This document shows positions 17,287-24,988 of a stretch of DNA of 64,000 nt, in pieces. The DNA lies in NCBI RefSeq assembly GCF_030317035.1, contig NZ_JASZYK010000009.1, forward strand, positions 218,897 through 282,896. The letters run 5' to 3'. Below the pieces are notes generated by a model. It worked only from the letters and a program-made list of their open reading frames with translations, was not told the DNA's origin and did no database searches. Source of the DNA: Variovorax sp. J22G73 (lineage in GTDB: Bacteria; Pseudomonadota; Gammaproteobacteria; Burkholderiales; Burkholderiaceae_C). The first letter of the stretch is position 1. Each line of letters starts with the position of its first letter. A program made the translations under genes and the position numbers.

Positions 17287-18768
17287 ATGGCTGAGGAAAC
17301 CGGCAACCAACGCTACTACCGCGCGCCCTGCCCCGGCTGCGGCGCGCCGGTCGAATTCCGCTCGGCGCAATCGACGCACGCGGTCTGCCCCTACTGCCAG
17401 AGCACCGTCGTGCGCCAGGGCGACACGCTCGCGCGCACCGGCAAGATGGCCGAGCTGTTCGACGACTTCAGCCCGCTGCAGCTGTTCGCCGCCGGCCGCA
17501 TCCAGGACAAGCCGTTCACGCTGATCGGCCGGCTGCAGTACACCTACCCCGGCGGCCGCTGGACCGAGTGGATCGCCGCGCTCGACGGCGACCGCACCGG
17601 CGTGCTCAGCGAGGACAACGGCGCCTACGTGTTCGCGCTGCCGTTCGACATCCAGCGCGCCGCGCCGCCCTTCGGCGAGCTGCGCGTGGGCGCCACCACC
17701 GCCTTCGCGGGCCAGAGCTACACCGTCACCTCCAACGAACAGGTGGCGCTGACCTCCGCGCAGGGCGAGCTGCCGCACCTGCCAGAGCTCGGCAAGCCGT
17801 TCGCGATGGTCGAGCTGCGCAACGACAAGGGGCTGGTGCTCAGCCTCGACTACGGCACCGCGCCGCCCGCCGCCTACCTCGGGCGCTCGGTGCAGCTCGA
17901 AGACCTGCAGCTCACCGGCCTGCGCGAGGACTCCGCCAAGAACGAGACCGGCCGCAGCTTCAACTGCCCGAACTGCGGCTCGCCCGTCACCGTCAACCTG
18001 GCCGACAGCAAGAGCATCACCTGCCGCTCGTGCAACAGCATCATCGACCTGTCGCAGGGCATCGGCGGCGAGCTGAAGCACGCCGCGCAGAACGAGCCCG
18101 TGCGCCCGCTCATCGCGCTGGGCACCATGGGCCAGCTGCAGGGCGCGCAGTGGCAGGTGGTGGGCTTCCAGCACCGCATGGGCACCGAGCCCGGCGACGA
18201 CGAGATGTTCGGCTGGGACGAGTACCTGCTCTACAACAAGAAGCGCGGCTTCAGCTTCCTGGTGGACGCCGAAGACGGCTGGAGCCTGGTCAAGCCGACC
18301 ACCGGCGCGCCGGTGATGGCCGAGAACGGCAGCACCGCCACCTACCTGAGCAAGCGCTACCAGCAGCAGTACGCCTACAACGCCGAGACCACCTACGTGG
18401 CGGGCGAGTTCTACTGGCAGGTGGAGCGCGGCCAGAAGACCTTCAACCGCGACTTCGCCAACGGCCCCGCGCTGCTGTCGATGGAGCGCTCGGCCAACGA
18501 GCTCACGTGGTCCTCGGGCATCAAGCTCGACAGCGGCGTGGTGGCCACCGCCTTCAAGCTCGACGCCAAGAAGGACATGTTCAAGCGCGCCGACGCGCTG
18601 CCCGTGAGCGCCGCCTCGGGCATGGGCTGCGGCACGATCATCCTGATCATCGTGGTGATCATCATCGTGCTGATCATCCTGAGCACCTGCAGCAGCGGGT
18701 CGTCGGGCGGCTCGCGCAGCTCGGGCGGCTCCTACGGCGGTTATTCGAGTGGCGGCGGCCACAAATGA
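17287..18768 (+). CDS. DUF4178 membrane protein with two zinc ribbons
   Basis: 493 aa. Two CxxC...CxxC zinc ribbons: residues about 15-37 (CPGCGAPVEF, CPYCQST) and about 225-250 (CPNCGSPVTV, CRSCNSI). Each is followed by a beta-rich DUF4178 unit (GRLQYTYPGGRWTEWIAALD and WDEYLLYNKKRGFSFLVD). A single membrane helix (about 448-467, Ile/Val-rich) is followed by a Gly/Ser tail, so the bulk of the protein faces the cytosol as a C-tail-anchored protein. DUF4178 and ribbon proteins of this type occur next to SPFH, PspA and DUF350 genes. No enzymatic motif seen. Its gene is separated from the SPFH gene only by the repeat at 17163-17254 and from the DUF350 gene by 57 bases. Confidence 0.82.
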   Translation: MAEETGNQRYYRAPCPGCGAPVEFRSAQSTHAVCPYCQSTVVRQGDTLARTGKMAELFDDFSPLQLFAAGRIQDKPFTLIGRLQYTYPGGRWTEWIAALDGDRTGVLSEDNGAYVFALPFDIQRAAPPFGELRVGATTAFAGQSYTVTSNEQVALTSAQGELPHLPELGKPFAMVELRNDKGLVLSLDYGTAPPAAYLGRSVQLEDLQLTGLREDSAKNETGRSFNCPNCGSPVTVNLADSKSITCRSCNSIIDLSQGIGGELKHAAQNEPVRPLIALGTMGQLQGAQWQVVGFQHRMGTEPGDDEMFGWDEYLLYNKKRGFSFLVDAEDGWSLVKPTTGAPVMAENGSTATYLSKRYQQQYAYNAETTYVAGEFYWQVERGQKTFNRDFANGPALLSMERSANELTWSSGIKLDSGVVATAFKLDAKKDMFKRADALPVSAASGMGCGTIILIIVVIIIVLIILSTCSSGSSGGSRSSGGSYGGYSSGGGHK

Positions 18769-18825
18769 CGGCGAAGATGCGCACGCGGTGTGCGATGACC
18801 CTTACTACTACGACTGGAGGTCCCC

Positions 18826-19044
18826 ATGGGATTTGAATGGCTGAAACCGGGCGTGGTCCTCGGATCGCTCGTGTACGCGCTGATCGGCGTGATCATCTTC
18901 TGGCTCTGCTTCCTGATCATCGACAAGATCACGCCCTACGACCTGTGGGGCGAGATCGTCGAGAAGCAGAACGTGGCGCTGGGGCTGGTGGTTGCCGCGA
19001 TGAGCCTGGGCATCAGCATCATCGTGGCCGCAGCAATCCATTGA
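18826..19044 (+). CDS. DUF350 (YjfL-type) small membrane protein
   Basis: 72 aa with two membrane helices: about 10-32 (VVLGSLVYALIGVIIFWLCF) and about 48-70. The link between them carries DKITPYDLWGEIVEKQNVAL, the DUF350 signature. This family has one or two such units; here there is a single minimal unit. A start at 18826 follows TGGAGG by four bases. In enterobacteria YjfL lies near a PspA homologue and the glutathionylspermidine-synthase homologue YjfC; here the coupled next gene is a spermidine-synthase homologue. Biochemical role unknown. Its stop overlaps the next start (TTGA). Confidence 0.85.
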   Translation: MGFEWLKPGVVLGSLVYALIGVIIFWLCFLIIDKITPYDLWGEIVEKQNVALGLVVAAMSLGISIIVAAAIH

Positions 19045-20597
19045 GCGACGCGGCCCTGCCCGCGCGCACCCCGGATGCGCGGGGGCCGCAACCCGTGGAG
19101 GTCGCGCTGCTCGCCAGCGTGTTCGTCGTCGCGGCCTGCGGCCTCGTCTACGAACTGAGCGCGGCCGCGCTGAGCAGCTACCTGCTCGGCGACTCGGTGC
19201 TGCAGTTCAGCACCATCATCGGCACCTACCTGTTCGCCATGGGCGTGGGCTCGTGGCTCTCGCGCTACTTCGACCGCCAGCTGCCCGCGCACTTCCTGCG
19301 CATCGAGCTGATGGTGGCGCTCATTGGCGGCGCGCTGCCGGCCATCCTGTTCCTGGCCAACGCCTACGTGCCCAGCGCCTTCCGCCTGCTGCTGTACGGC
19401 CTGGTGATGGTCGTGGGCACGCTGGTGGGGCTCGAAATTCCGCTGGTCATGCGCATCCTGAAGCGCAACATCGTGCTGAAGAACCTGGTGTCGCAGGTGC
19501 TCACCTTCGACTACCTCGGCGCGCTCGCGGTGTCGGTGGCGTTCCCGCTCATCCTGGTGCCGCAGCTCGGCATGATCCGCACCGGCCTGCTGTTCGGCTT
19601 CATGAACGCGGCCGTGGCCGTGTGGGCGCTGTGGCTGTTCCGGCACGAGCTGCGCCGCATTGGGGCGCACGCGGTGGCCTGCTTTCTCGCGCTGGCCGCG
19701 CTGCTGGCGGCCTTCGTGTGGGCCGACCACATCACCACGCTGGCGGAAGATAAGTTCTACCAGGACCACATCGTCTTCAGCGCCACCTCGCCCTACCAGC
19801 GCATCGTGGTCACGCGCGGGCTGCTCGGGCACCGCCTGTTCCTGAACGGCAACCTGCAGTTCGCCGAGCGCGACGAGTACCGCTACCACGAGGCGCTGGT
19901 GCACCCCGTGATGGCCGCGCAGGGCGCGCCGAAGAAGGTCGCCGTGCTCGGCGGCGGCGACGGCATGGCGGTGCGCGAGATATTGAAGTACCCCTCGGTC
20001 GAATCGGTCACGCTGGTGGAGCTCGACCCGAACATGACCCAGCTCTTCACCACGCACGAGACGCTGGCCGCGCTCAACGGCCATTCGCTGTCGTCGCCGA
20101 AGGTGAAGATCGTGAACACCGACGCCTTCCAGTGGCTGCAGCAGCCGGGTGATACCTACGACGTGATCGTGGTCGACTTTCCGGACCCGACCAACTTCGC
20201 CATCGGCAAGCTCTACACCAACAGCTTCTACGCGCTGCTCGAAAAGCGCCTGTCGGCCAGCGGCTACGCGGTGATCCAGACCACCTCGCCGCTGGTGGCG
20301 CGCAAGAGCTACTGGACCGTGGCGAGCACCATCGAGTCGGTCGGGCTCACCGCCACGCCGTACCACGCGCACGTGCCCAGCTTCGGCGAGTGGGGCTACA
20401 TCATCGCGAGCCGCCGGCCGTACCGCATGCCCGATGCGCTGCCCGCGGGCCTGCGCTTCCTGTCGCCTTCCACGCTGCCGCTGATGTTCGACTTTCCGCT
20501 CGACATGGCGCGCGTGCCGACGGAAGTGAACCGCCTGTCGAACCAGATCCTCGTCACCACTTACGAACAGGAGTGGGGCAAGGTGATGGCGCATTGA
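19041..20597 (+). CDS. Membrane-embedded spermidine synthase family protein
   Basis: 518 aa from a TTG at 19041 overlapping the DUF350 stop; a GTG at 19095 is an alternative. About seven hydrophobic helices fill the first 230 residues (starting VALLASVFVVAACGLVYEL). The rest is a polyamine aminopropyltransferase domain: SPYQRIVVTRG, LNGNLQFAERDEYRYHE, the AdoMet-analogue loop VAVLGGGDGMAVREI, VELDPNM, and the catalytic segment VVDFPDP. Soluble enzymes of this fold transfer aminopropyl from decarboxylated AdoMet to putrescine; the membrane-fused class has no settled substrate. The speD product at 42.9-43.3 kb could supply the donor. A repeat copy follows the gene. Confidence 0.87.
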   Translation: MSDAALPARTPDARGPQPVEVALLASVFVVAACGLVYELSAAALSSYLLGDSVLQFSTIIGTYLFAMGVGSWLSRYFDRQLPAHFLRIELMVALIGGALPAILFLANAYVPSAFRLLLYGLVMVVGTLVGLEIPLVMRILKRNIVLKNLVSQVLTFDYLGALAVSVAFPLILVPQLGMIRTGLLFGFMNAAVAVWALWLFRHELRRIGAHAVACFLALAALLAAFVWADHITTLAEDKFYQDHIVFSATSPYQRIVVTRGLLGHRLFLNGNLQFAERDEYRYHEALVHPVMAAQGAPKKVAVLGGGDGMAVREILKYPSVESVTLVELDPNMTQLFTTHETLAALNGHSLSSPKVKIVNTDAFQWLQQPGDTYDVIVVDFPDPTNFAIGKLYTNSFYALLEKRLSASGYAVIQTTSPLVARKSYWTVASTIESVGLTATPYHAHVPSFGEWGYIIASRRPYRMPDALPAGLRFLSPSTLPLMFDFPLDMARVPTEVNRLSNQILVTTYEQEWGKVMAH

Positions 20598-20605
20598 TAT
20601 GACTC

Positions 20606-20696
20606 GCCCCCAGGCTGCGCGCACTTCGTGTCGCTTCGCCAACCCCCTACCGGGGGCAACACCTGCGGCCCGGCAAAGCCGGTTCCGCGGTGTTCC
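20606..20696. repeat. Intergenic palindromic repeat, copy 2
   Basis: Second copy of the element at 17163-17254. It shares CCCCCAGGCT, GCGCACTTCGTGTCGCTTC, a CCCCC...GGGGG hairpin, CCGGC-AAA-GCCGG and a final GTGTTCC. It ends about 18 bases before the start codon of the FAD oxidase gene, so it lies in that gene's untranslated leader or marks the end of the upstream transcript. Confidence 0.75.
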
Positions 20697-20714
20697 TCGA
20701 CGAAAGCAGGTGCC

Positions 20715-22343
20715 ATGAGGCGTCGTGGTTTCCTGGGAGCCGCAGCGGGCGCCTTGGCGCTCGCGGGCTGCGAGGCGCCGCCCGCGCCCATCGAGGGCGG
20801 CTTCACCGGCATCGACGTCGCGCGCGGCCACGCCATGCGCGACGGCGCGCTCAAGCGCCAGGCGCCCGCCGTCGTGAAGCGCACGCGCGTCGTCATCGCC
20901 GGCGGCGGTGTCGCCGGCCTCGCCGCCGCGCGCGCGCTGCGGCTGGCGGGCATCGACGACTTCGCGCTGCTCGAGCTCGAAGACTCGGCCGGCGGCAACG
21001 CGCGCGGCGGCATGGTCAACGGCATCGCCTGCCCGCTGGGCGCGCACTACCTGCCGGTGCCCGGCGACGACGCGCGCGAGGTGCAGGACCTGCTCGAAGA
21101 ACTCGGCCTGCGCCGCCGCGTGGCCGGCCGCTGGGAATACGACGAGGTCACGCTCTGCCACAGCCCGCAGGAGCGCCTGTTCTTCCACGGCGAATGGCAG
21201 GACGGCCTGCTGCCCGTGCACGGCGTGACCGACAGCACGCTGGCGCAGTACCGCAAGTTCTCGCAGCGCATCGACGCGCTGCAGCACGCGGCGCACTTCG
21301 CCATTCCCACGCTCAAGGTCGCGCTCACGCCCGAGCTGCTGGCGCTCGACGCCATCAGCTTCGCCAGCTGGCTCGACAGCGAAGGCTTCAGCGACGCGCA
21401 GCTGCGCTGGTACCTCGACTACTGCTGCCGCGACGACTACGGCGCGGGCATCGCGCAGGTGTCGGCGTGGGCCGGCATTCATTACTTCGCGAGCCGGCAC
21501 GGCTTTCATGCGCCCGGCGACCCGACCGGCAGCGCCAACGACGCCAACCCCGAGCGCGACGGCATCCTCACCTGGCCCGAAGGCAACGGCTGGCTCACCA
21601 AGCAGCTGGCCCGCCCGCTCGGCGAGCGGCTGCGCACCGGCCAGGTCGTCACGCGCATCGCCGACGTGCGCGGCGGCGTCGAGGTCGACGCGTGGGACGC
21701 GACCAGCCAGTCGATGGTGCGCTGGCAGGCCGAGCGCTGCATCGTCGCGCTGCCCGTGTTCATCGCCGCGCGCGTGGTCGAGAACCCGCCCGAGGTGCTG
21801 AAGAACGCCGCCGCCCATGTGCGCTACGCGCCCTGGCTGGTCGCCAACATCCACCTGCGCGGGCCGCTGTCCGACCGCCACGGCGCGGCGCCCAGCTGGG
21901 ACAACGTGATCTACGGCACCAAGGGCCTGGGCTATGTCGACGCCCGCCACCAGGCGCTGGACCCTACGCCGCGCGGCACCGTGCTGAGCTGGTACCGCCC
22001 GCTGGGCGCCAGCGGCTACGACACGGGAGACGGCCGCAAGCTGCTGCTGGAGCGCCCCTGGACCGGCTGGCGCGACGACCTGCTGGCCGAGCTGTCGGTG
22101 CCGCACCCCGACCTGCCTTCGCTGGCCACGCGCATCGACATCACGCGCTACGGCCACGCCATGTCCATTCCGCACCCCGGCCTGCTCGCGCGGATCGGCC
22201 CGCAGCGCAGCGCGCCCGACGACGCGCACCGCGGCAGCGTGGTCGCGGGCCGGCTGTCGTTCGCGCACGCCGACTGGTCGGGTTACTCGATCTTCGAAGA
22301 GGCGTTCACGCGCGGGCACGTGGCGGGCGCAGCGCTCGCATGA
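20715..22343 (+). CDS. FAD-dependent amine-oxidase-like protein, Tat-type lipoprotein
   Basis: 542 aa. The N-terminus combines a twin-arginine motif (RRRGFLG) with a lipobox (LALAGC, Cys19), so the folded flavoprotein is probably exported by Tat and lipid-anchored. FAD-binding Rossmann loop VVIAGGGVAGLAAARAL lies near residues 58-75, followed by an ELEDSAGGNARGG segment typical of flavin amine oxidases and phytoene-desaturase-like enzymes. Mid-protein features include LTWPEGNGWLTKQL; the C-terminal FAD contact is around SGYSIFEEAF. The substrate is unknown. Polyamines are an attractive guess because a spermidine-synthase homologue precedes it, but that is inference only. First gene of a five-gene set with overlapping stops and starts. 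Confidence 0.82.
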   Translation: MRRRGFLGAAAGALALAGCEAPPAPIEGGFTGIDVARGHAMRDGALKRQAPAVVKRTRVVIAGGGVAGLAAARALRLAGIDDFALLELEDSAGGNARGGMVNGIACPLGAHYLPVPGDDAREVQDLLEELGLRRRVAGRWEYDEVTLCHSPQERLFFHGEWQDGLLPVHGVTDSTLAQYRKFSQRIDALQHAAHFAIPTLKVALTPELLALDAISFASWLDSEGFSDAQLRWYLDYCCRDDYGAGIAQVSAWAGIHYFASRHGFHAPGDPTGSANDANPERDGILTWPEGNGWLTKQLARPLGERLRTGQVVTRIADVRGGVEVDAWDATSQSMVRWQAERCIVALPVFIAARVVENPPEVLKNAAAHVRYAPWLVANIHLRGPLSDRHGAAPSWDNVIYGTKGLGYVDARHQALDPTPRGTVLSWYRPLGASGYDTGDGRKLLLERPWTGWRDDLLAELSVPHPDLPSLATRIDITRYGHAMSIPHPGLLARIGPQRSAPDDAHRGSVVAGRLSFAHADWSGYSIFEEAFTRGHVAGAALA

Positions 22344-23509
22344 AGACGCTGGTGCTCGGCGGCTACGGCAACTTCGGTGCCCGCATCTGCCGCGCGCTGG
22401 CCGCGGACCCGCACATCGAACTGCTGGTGGCGGGCCGCGATGCGCAACGCGCGGCGGCCTTCGCGGAGACGCTGGGCGGTAACGCTCGCAACCCTCGCAA
22501 CCCTCGCAATGCGCGCGGCGTGCGTGTCGACGTGCAGGCGCCCGGCTTCGCCGACATGCTGCGCGAACTCGGCGCCGAGCTCGTGATCCACACCGCCGGC
22601 CCGTTCCAGGGCCAGGACTACCGCGTGCCGCAGGCCGTGGCCGAGGCGGGCGCGCACTGCATCGACCTGGCCGATGGCCGGCGCTTCGTCTGCGACTTTC
22701 CGGCGGCGCTCGACGGCATCTTTCGCGCCGCGGGCCGCACGGCCGTGAGCGGTGCGAGCACCGTGCCCGCGTTGTCGTCGGCCGTGGTCGACCACCTCAC
22801 CGCGGGCTGGCAGGCGGTTCGCAGCATCGACATCTGCATCGCCCCCGCGCAGGGCGCGCCGCGCGGCGAGGCCACGCTGGCCGGCGTGCTCGCCTATTGC
22901 GGCGAGCCGGTGCGCGTGTGGCAAGGCGGGCGGTGGGTCGAGCAGCCCGGCTGGGCGAACCCCACCAAGGTCGAGTTCGCGCGCATGAAGCCGCGCCGCG
23001 GCGCGCTGTGCGACATCCCCGACCTGGAGCTTTTTCCCGCGCGCTATGCCGGCGTGCAGTCGGTCATGTTCCGCGCCGCGCTCGAAGTCGGGCTGGCGCA
23101 GCACGCCTTCGCGTTCATGGCCTTCCTGCGCCGCGCGGGCTGGCTGCCCGCGCCGCACAAGCTGGCGCCGCTGCTGCATTCGGCCGGCCGCGTGTTCGAT
23201 GCCATGGGCAGCGCGCTCGGCGGCATGGTCGTACGCGTCGAGGGCACGGATGCGCAGGGCAAGCCGGCGCGCCGCGCCTGGCACATCGCGGCCGACGACA
23301 ACCACGGCCCCGAGATTCCCTGCATGGCCGCCATCCTGCTGGCGCGCCGCCTCGCGCGCGGCGACGCGTTGCCCCATGGCGCGCATGCCTGCGCCGGCCT
23401 GGTGACGCTGCAAGAGTTCGAGCCCGAGTTCGCGCGCTGGGGCATGGTGACCGACGTCGTCGACGAAGCCGCATCCGATGTACGGGGCCATGGCGCACCG
23501 GCGTTTTGA
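22340..23509 (+). CDS. Saccharopine dehydrogenase-like NAD(P)-binding protein
   Basis: 389 aa. The ATG overlaps the preceding stop (ATGA). The N-terminal Rossmann motif LVLGGYGNFGARICRAL binds NAD(P), followed by ELLVAGRDAQRA and VIHTAGPFQGQDY, the pattern of saccharopine-dehydrogenase/trans-acting enoyl-reductase-like proteins. Substrate unknown; the family includes lipid and amino-acid oxidoreductases. In-frame nine-base repeats (aacgctcgc, then aaccctcgc twice, 22481-22507) encode NARNPRNPR in a surface loop near residue 50, a possible slippage site. Cytosolic by sequence, although a hydrophobic stretch near residues 250-270 could touch the membrane. Confidence 0.82.
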   Translation: MKTLVLGGYGNFGARICRALAADPHIELLVAGRDAQRAAAFAETLGGNARNPRNPRNARGVRVDVQAPGFADMLRELGAELVIHTAGPFQGQDYRVPQAVAEAGAHCIDLADGRRFVCDFPAALDGIFRAAGRTAVSGASTVPALSSAVVDHLTAGWQAVRSIDICIAPAQGAPRGEATLAGVLAYCGEPVRVWQGGRWVEQPGWANPTKVEFARMKPRRGALCDIPDLELFPARYAGVQSVMFRAALEVGLAQHAFAFMAFLRRAGWLPAPHKLAPLLHSAGRVFDAMGSALGGMVVRVEGTDAQGKPARRAWHIAADDNHGPEIPCMAAILLARRLARGDALPHGAHACAGLVTLQEFEPEFARWGMVTDVVDEAASDVRGHGAPAF

Positions 23510-24005
23510 GTTCGACATGCCGGCCCCGGCCGACGTGGTGTTCGACGCCTTCCACTATCACGTGTGGCGCGCGCGCTGGGACTCGCTGGTCGGCAACGCC
23601 CGCGTGGTGGGCGGCGCGCCCTGCCCCTTCGTCGGCGCCGAGACCGAGAACACCGGCGGCGGCTTGCTGCGCGGCCTCTCGATGCGCACCCGCTTCGTCA
23701 CCTTCGACCGGCCGCACGTGGCGGCGGCGTCGATGGTCGGCCAGTCCTTTCCCTTCAGCCGCTGGGCTGCGTCGATGCGGCACCGCGACACGCAGCCCGG
23801 CCAATCGGTGCTGATCTACGTCTACACCATCGAGGCCGGCCCGAAGGCGCTGCGCGGGCTGCTGGAGCCGGTGGTCGCATGGGTGTTCGCGCGGCAGACG
23901 CAGCGGCGCTTCATGCGCATGCGCGCGTTCCTGGCCGCGCACGCGCAGGAGGTCGTCGCGTGGCAGCGCACGCAGAGCACGCAACAAGGCCATGACGCCG
24001 CATGA
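23478..24005 (+). CDS. SRPBCC-like hypothetical protein
   Basis: 175 aa. Starts inside the end of the preceding gene; ATG 23478 or 23490 (MAHRRFEFDMPAP) are both possible. The first 140 residues read like an SRPBCC (START-like) ligand-binding fold: RFEFDMPAPADVVFDAFHYHVWRAR-type opening, then VTFDRPHVAAASMVGQSFPFSRWA. C-terminal helices end in a Gln/Thr-rich tail. Such proteins bind hydrophobic ligands or act as cyclases or aromatases. It is translationally linked to both neighbours, so it likely serves the same pathway as the oxidoreductases. No catalytic residues can be assigned. Confidence 0.65.
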   Translation: MYGAMAHRRFEFDMPAPADVVFDAFHYHVWRARWDSLVGNARVVGGAPCPFVGAETENTGGGLLRGLSMRTRFVTFDRPHVAAASMVGQSFPFSRWAASMRHRDTQPGQSVLIYVYTIEAGPKALRGLLEPVVAWVFARQTQRRFMRMRAFLAAHAQEVVAWQRTQSTQQGHDAA

Positions 24006-24379
24006 CGAACCCCGGTGACGACACCCGCCCGCTGCGCTTCAGTCTCGTGGCGGTGTGGTTGTTCACCGCCGTGGCCAGCCTGGTCGAGCTCCACGGCCAG
24101 AGCCGCGACGTGCTGGCCGCCGCCGGCATCGCCTCACCAGAATGGTGGGTGCAGGGCCTGATCGTCGGCGGCGCGGCGGCGGACCTGGCCGTCGGCATCG
24201 CGCTGTGGCGCTGGCCCGGCCGCGCAAGCTATGCCGCGGCCTTCGCCCTGATGCTCGGCATGACCGCCGTGGCAACGGTGCTGCAGCCCGGCCTGTGGCT
24301 GCACCCTCTGGGCCCGTTGCTCAAGAACATTCCCATCGCCGCCCTGCTCTGGCACCTGTACCGCCGCGCGACTCCATGA
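24002..24379 (+). CDS. DoxX-like family membrane protein
   Basis: 125 aa with four predicted membrane helices: LVAVWLFTAVASLVEL, then WVQGLIVGGAAADLAVGIAL, YAAAFALMLGMTAVATVL and a C-terminal helix. The ELHGQSRDVL segment after helix 1 and the helix spacing fit the DoxX-like group. Overlaps the previous stop by ATGA and the next start in the same way. The DoxX fold is often paired with oxidoreductases and thought to serve membrane redox functions. No cofactor motif visible. Confidence 0.75.
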   Translation: MTNPGDDTRPLRFSLVAVWLFTAVASLVELHGQSRDVLAAAGIASPEWWVQGLIVGGAAADLAVGIALWRWPGRASYAAAFALMLGMTAVATVLQPGLWLHPLGPLLKNIPIAALLWHLYRRATP

Positions 24380-24852
24380 ACACCTACCTTGTCTTGAAGT
24401 GGCTGCACATCGTTTCCAGCGTGTTGATGGTCGGCACGGGGCTGGGGTCGGCGTTCTACATGTTCTTCACCAACCGCAGCGGCAGCGTGCCGGCGCAGGC
24501 GGTGGTCAGCCGGCTGGTGGTGCGCGCCGACTGGTGGTTCACAACGCCCACCGTCATCCTTCAACCGGCCACGGGTTTCGCGCTGGCGCACATGGCGGGC
24601 TGGCCGATGTCCACGCCGTGGCTTGCGTTGTCGTTGCTGTTGTTCGTGTTCGCGGGCATCTGCTGGCTGCCGGTGGTGTGGCTCCAGGTTCGCATGGCCG
24701 CCCTCGCGGCGCAGGCGCACCGTGACGCCACGCCGCTGCCGCCGCTCTACGCGCGCTACCAGCGCTATTGGGAGTTGCTCGGCTACCCGGCGTTCGTGGC
24801 GATGGTCGTCGTGTTCTATCTGATGGTGAACAAGCCGCAGCTGTCGTTTTGA
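24376..24852 (+). CDS. DUF2269 family integral membrane protein
   Basis: 158 aa, four membrane helices. It opens YLVLKWLHIVSSVLMVGTGLG, with the His in helix 1 that is conserved in DUF2269. Helix 2 region: WWFTTPTVILQPATGFALA. Later SPWLALSLLL-type and VAMVVVFYLMVN helices. Last gene of the coupled set, start overlapping the DoxX-like stop (ATGA). The histidines suggest haem or metal binding, but this is not established for the family. After it come 136 bases without a gene before the alpha-2-macroglobulin gene. Confidence 0.8.
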   Translation: MNTYLVLKWLHIVSSVLMVGTGLGSAFYMFFTNRSGSVPAQAVVSRLVVRADWWFTTPTVILQPATGFALAHMAGWPMSTPWLALSLLLFVFAGICWLPVVWLQVRMAALAAQAHRDATPLPPLYARYQRYWELLGYPAFVAMVVVFYLMVNKPQLSF

Positions 24853-24988
24853 AATGGGGCGGACGCCGCGTTCAGGGCGCGATCAAGCCGAACCACGTGC
24901 GGTTTTCACGAAGACTTCACACACGGCGCCATCGCTTCACAAGCCCTGAGCACACTCCCCAACGCCAACAAAAACAGCGGAGGCTTTC

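Noticed and set aside
17287..18768. Archaeal TFIIB-like transcription factor
   Set aside because: Zinc ribbons are only part of the protein; DUF4178 units and a C-terminal membrane helix show it is a membrane-linked protein.
18936..22319. 1127-codon minus-strand frame
   Set aside because: Antisense shadow of the spermidine-synthase and FAD-oxidase genes, which have clear motifs and ribosome sites.
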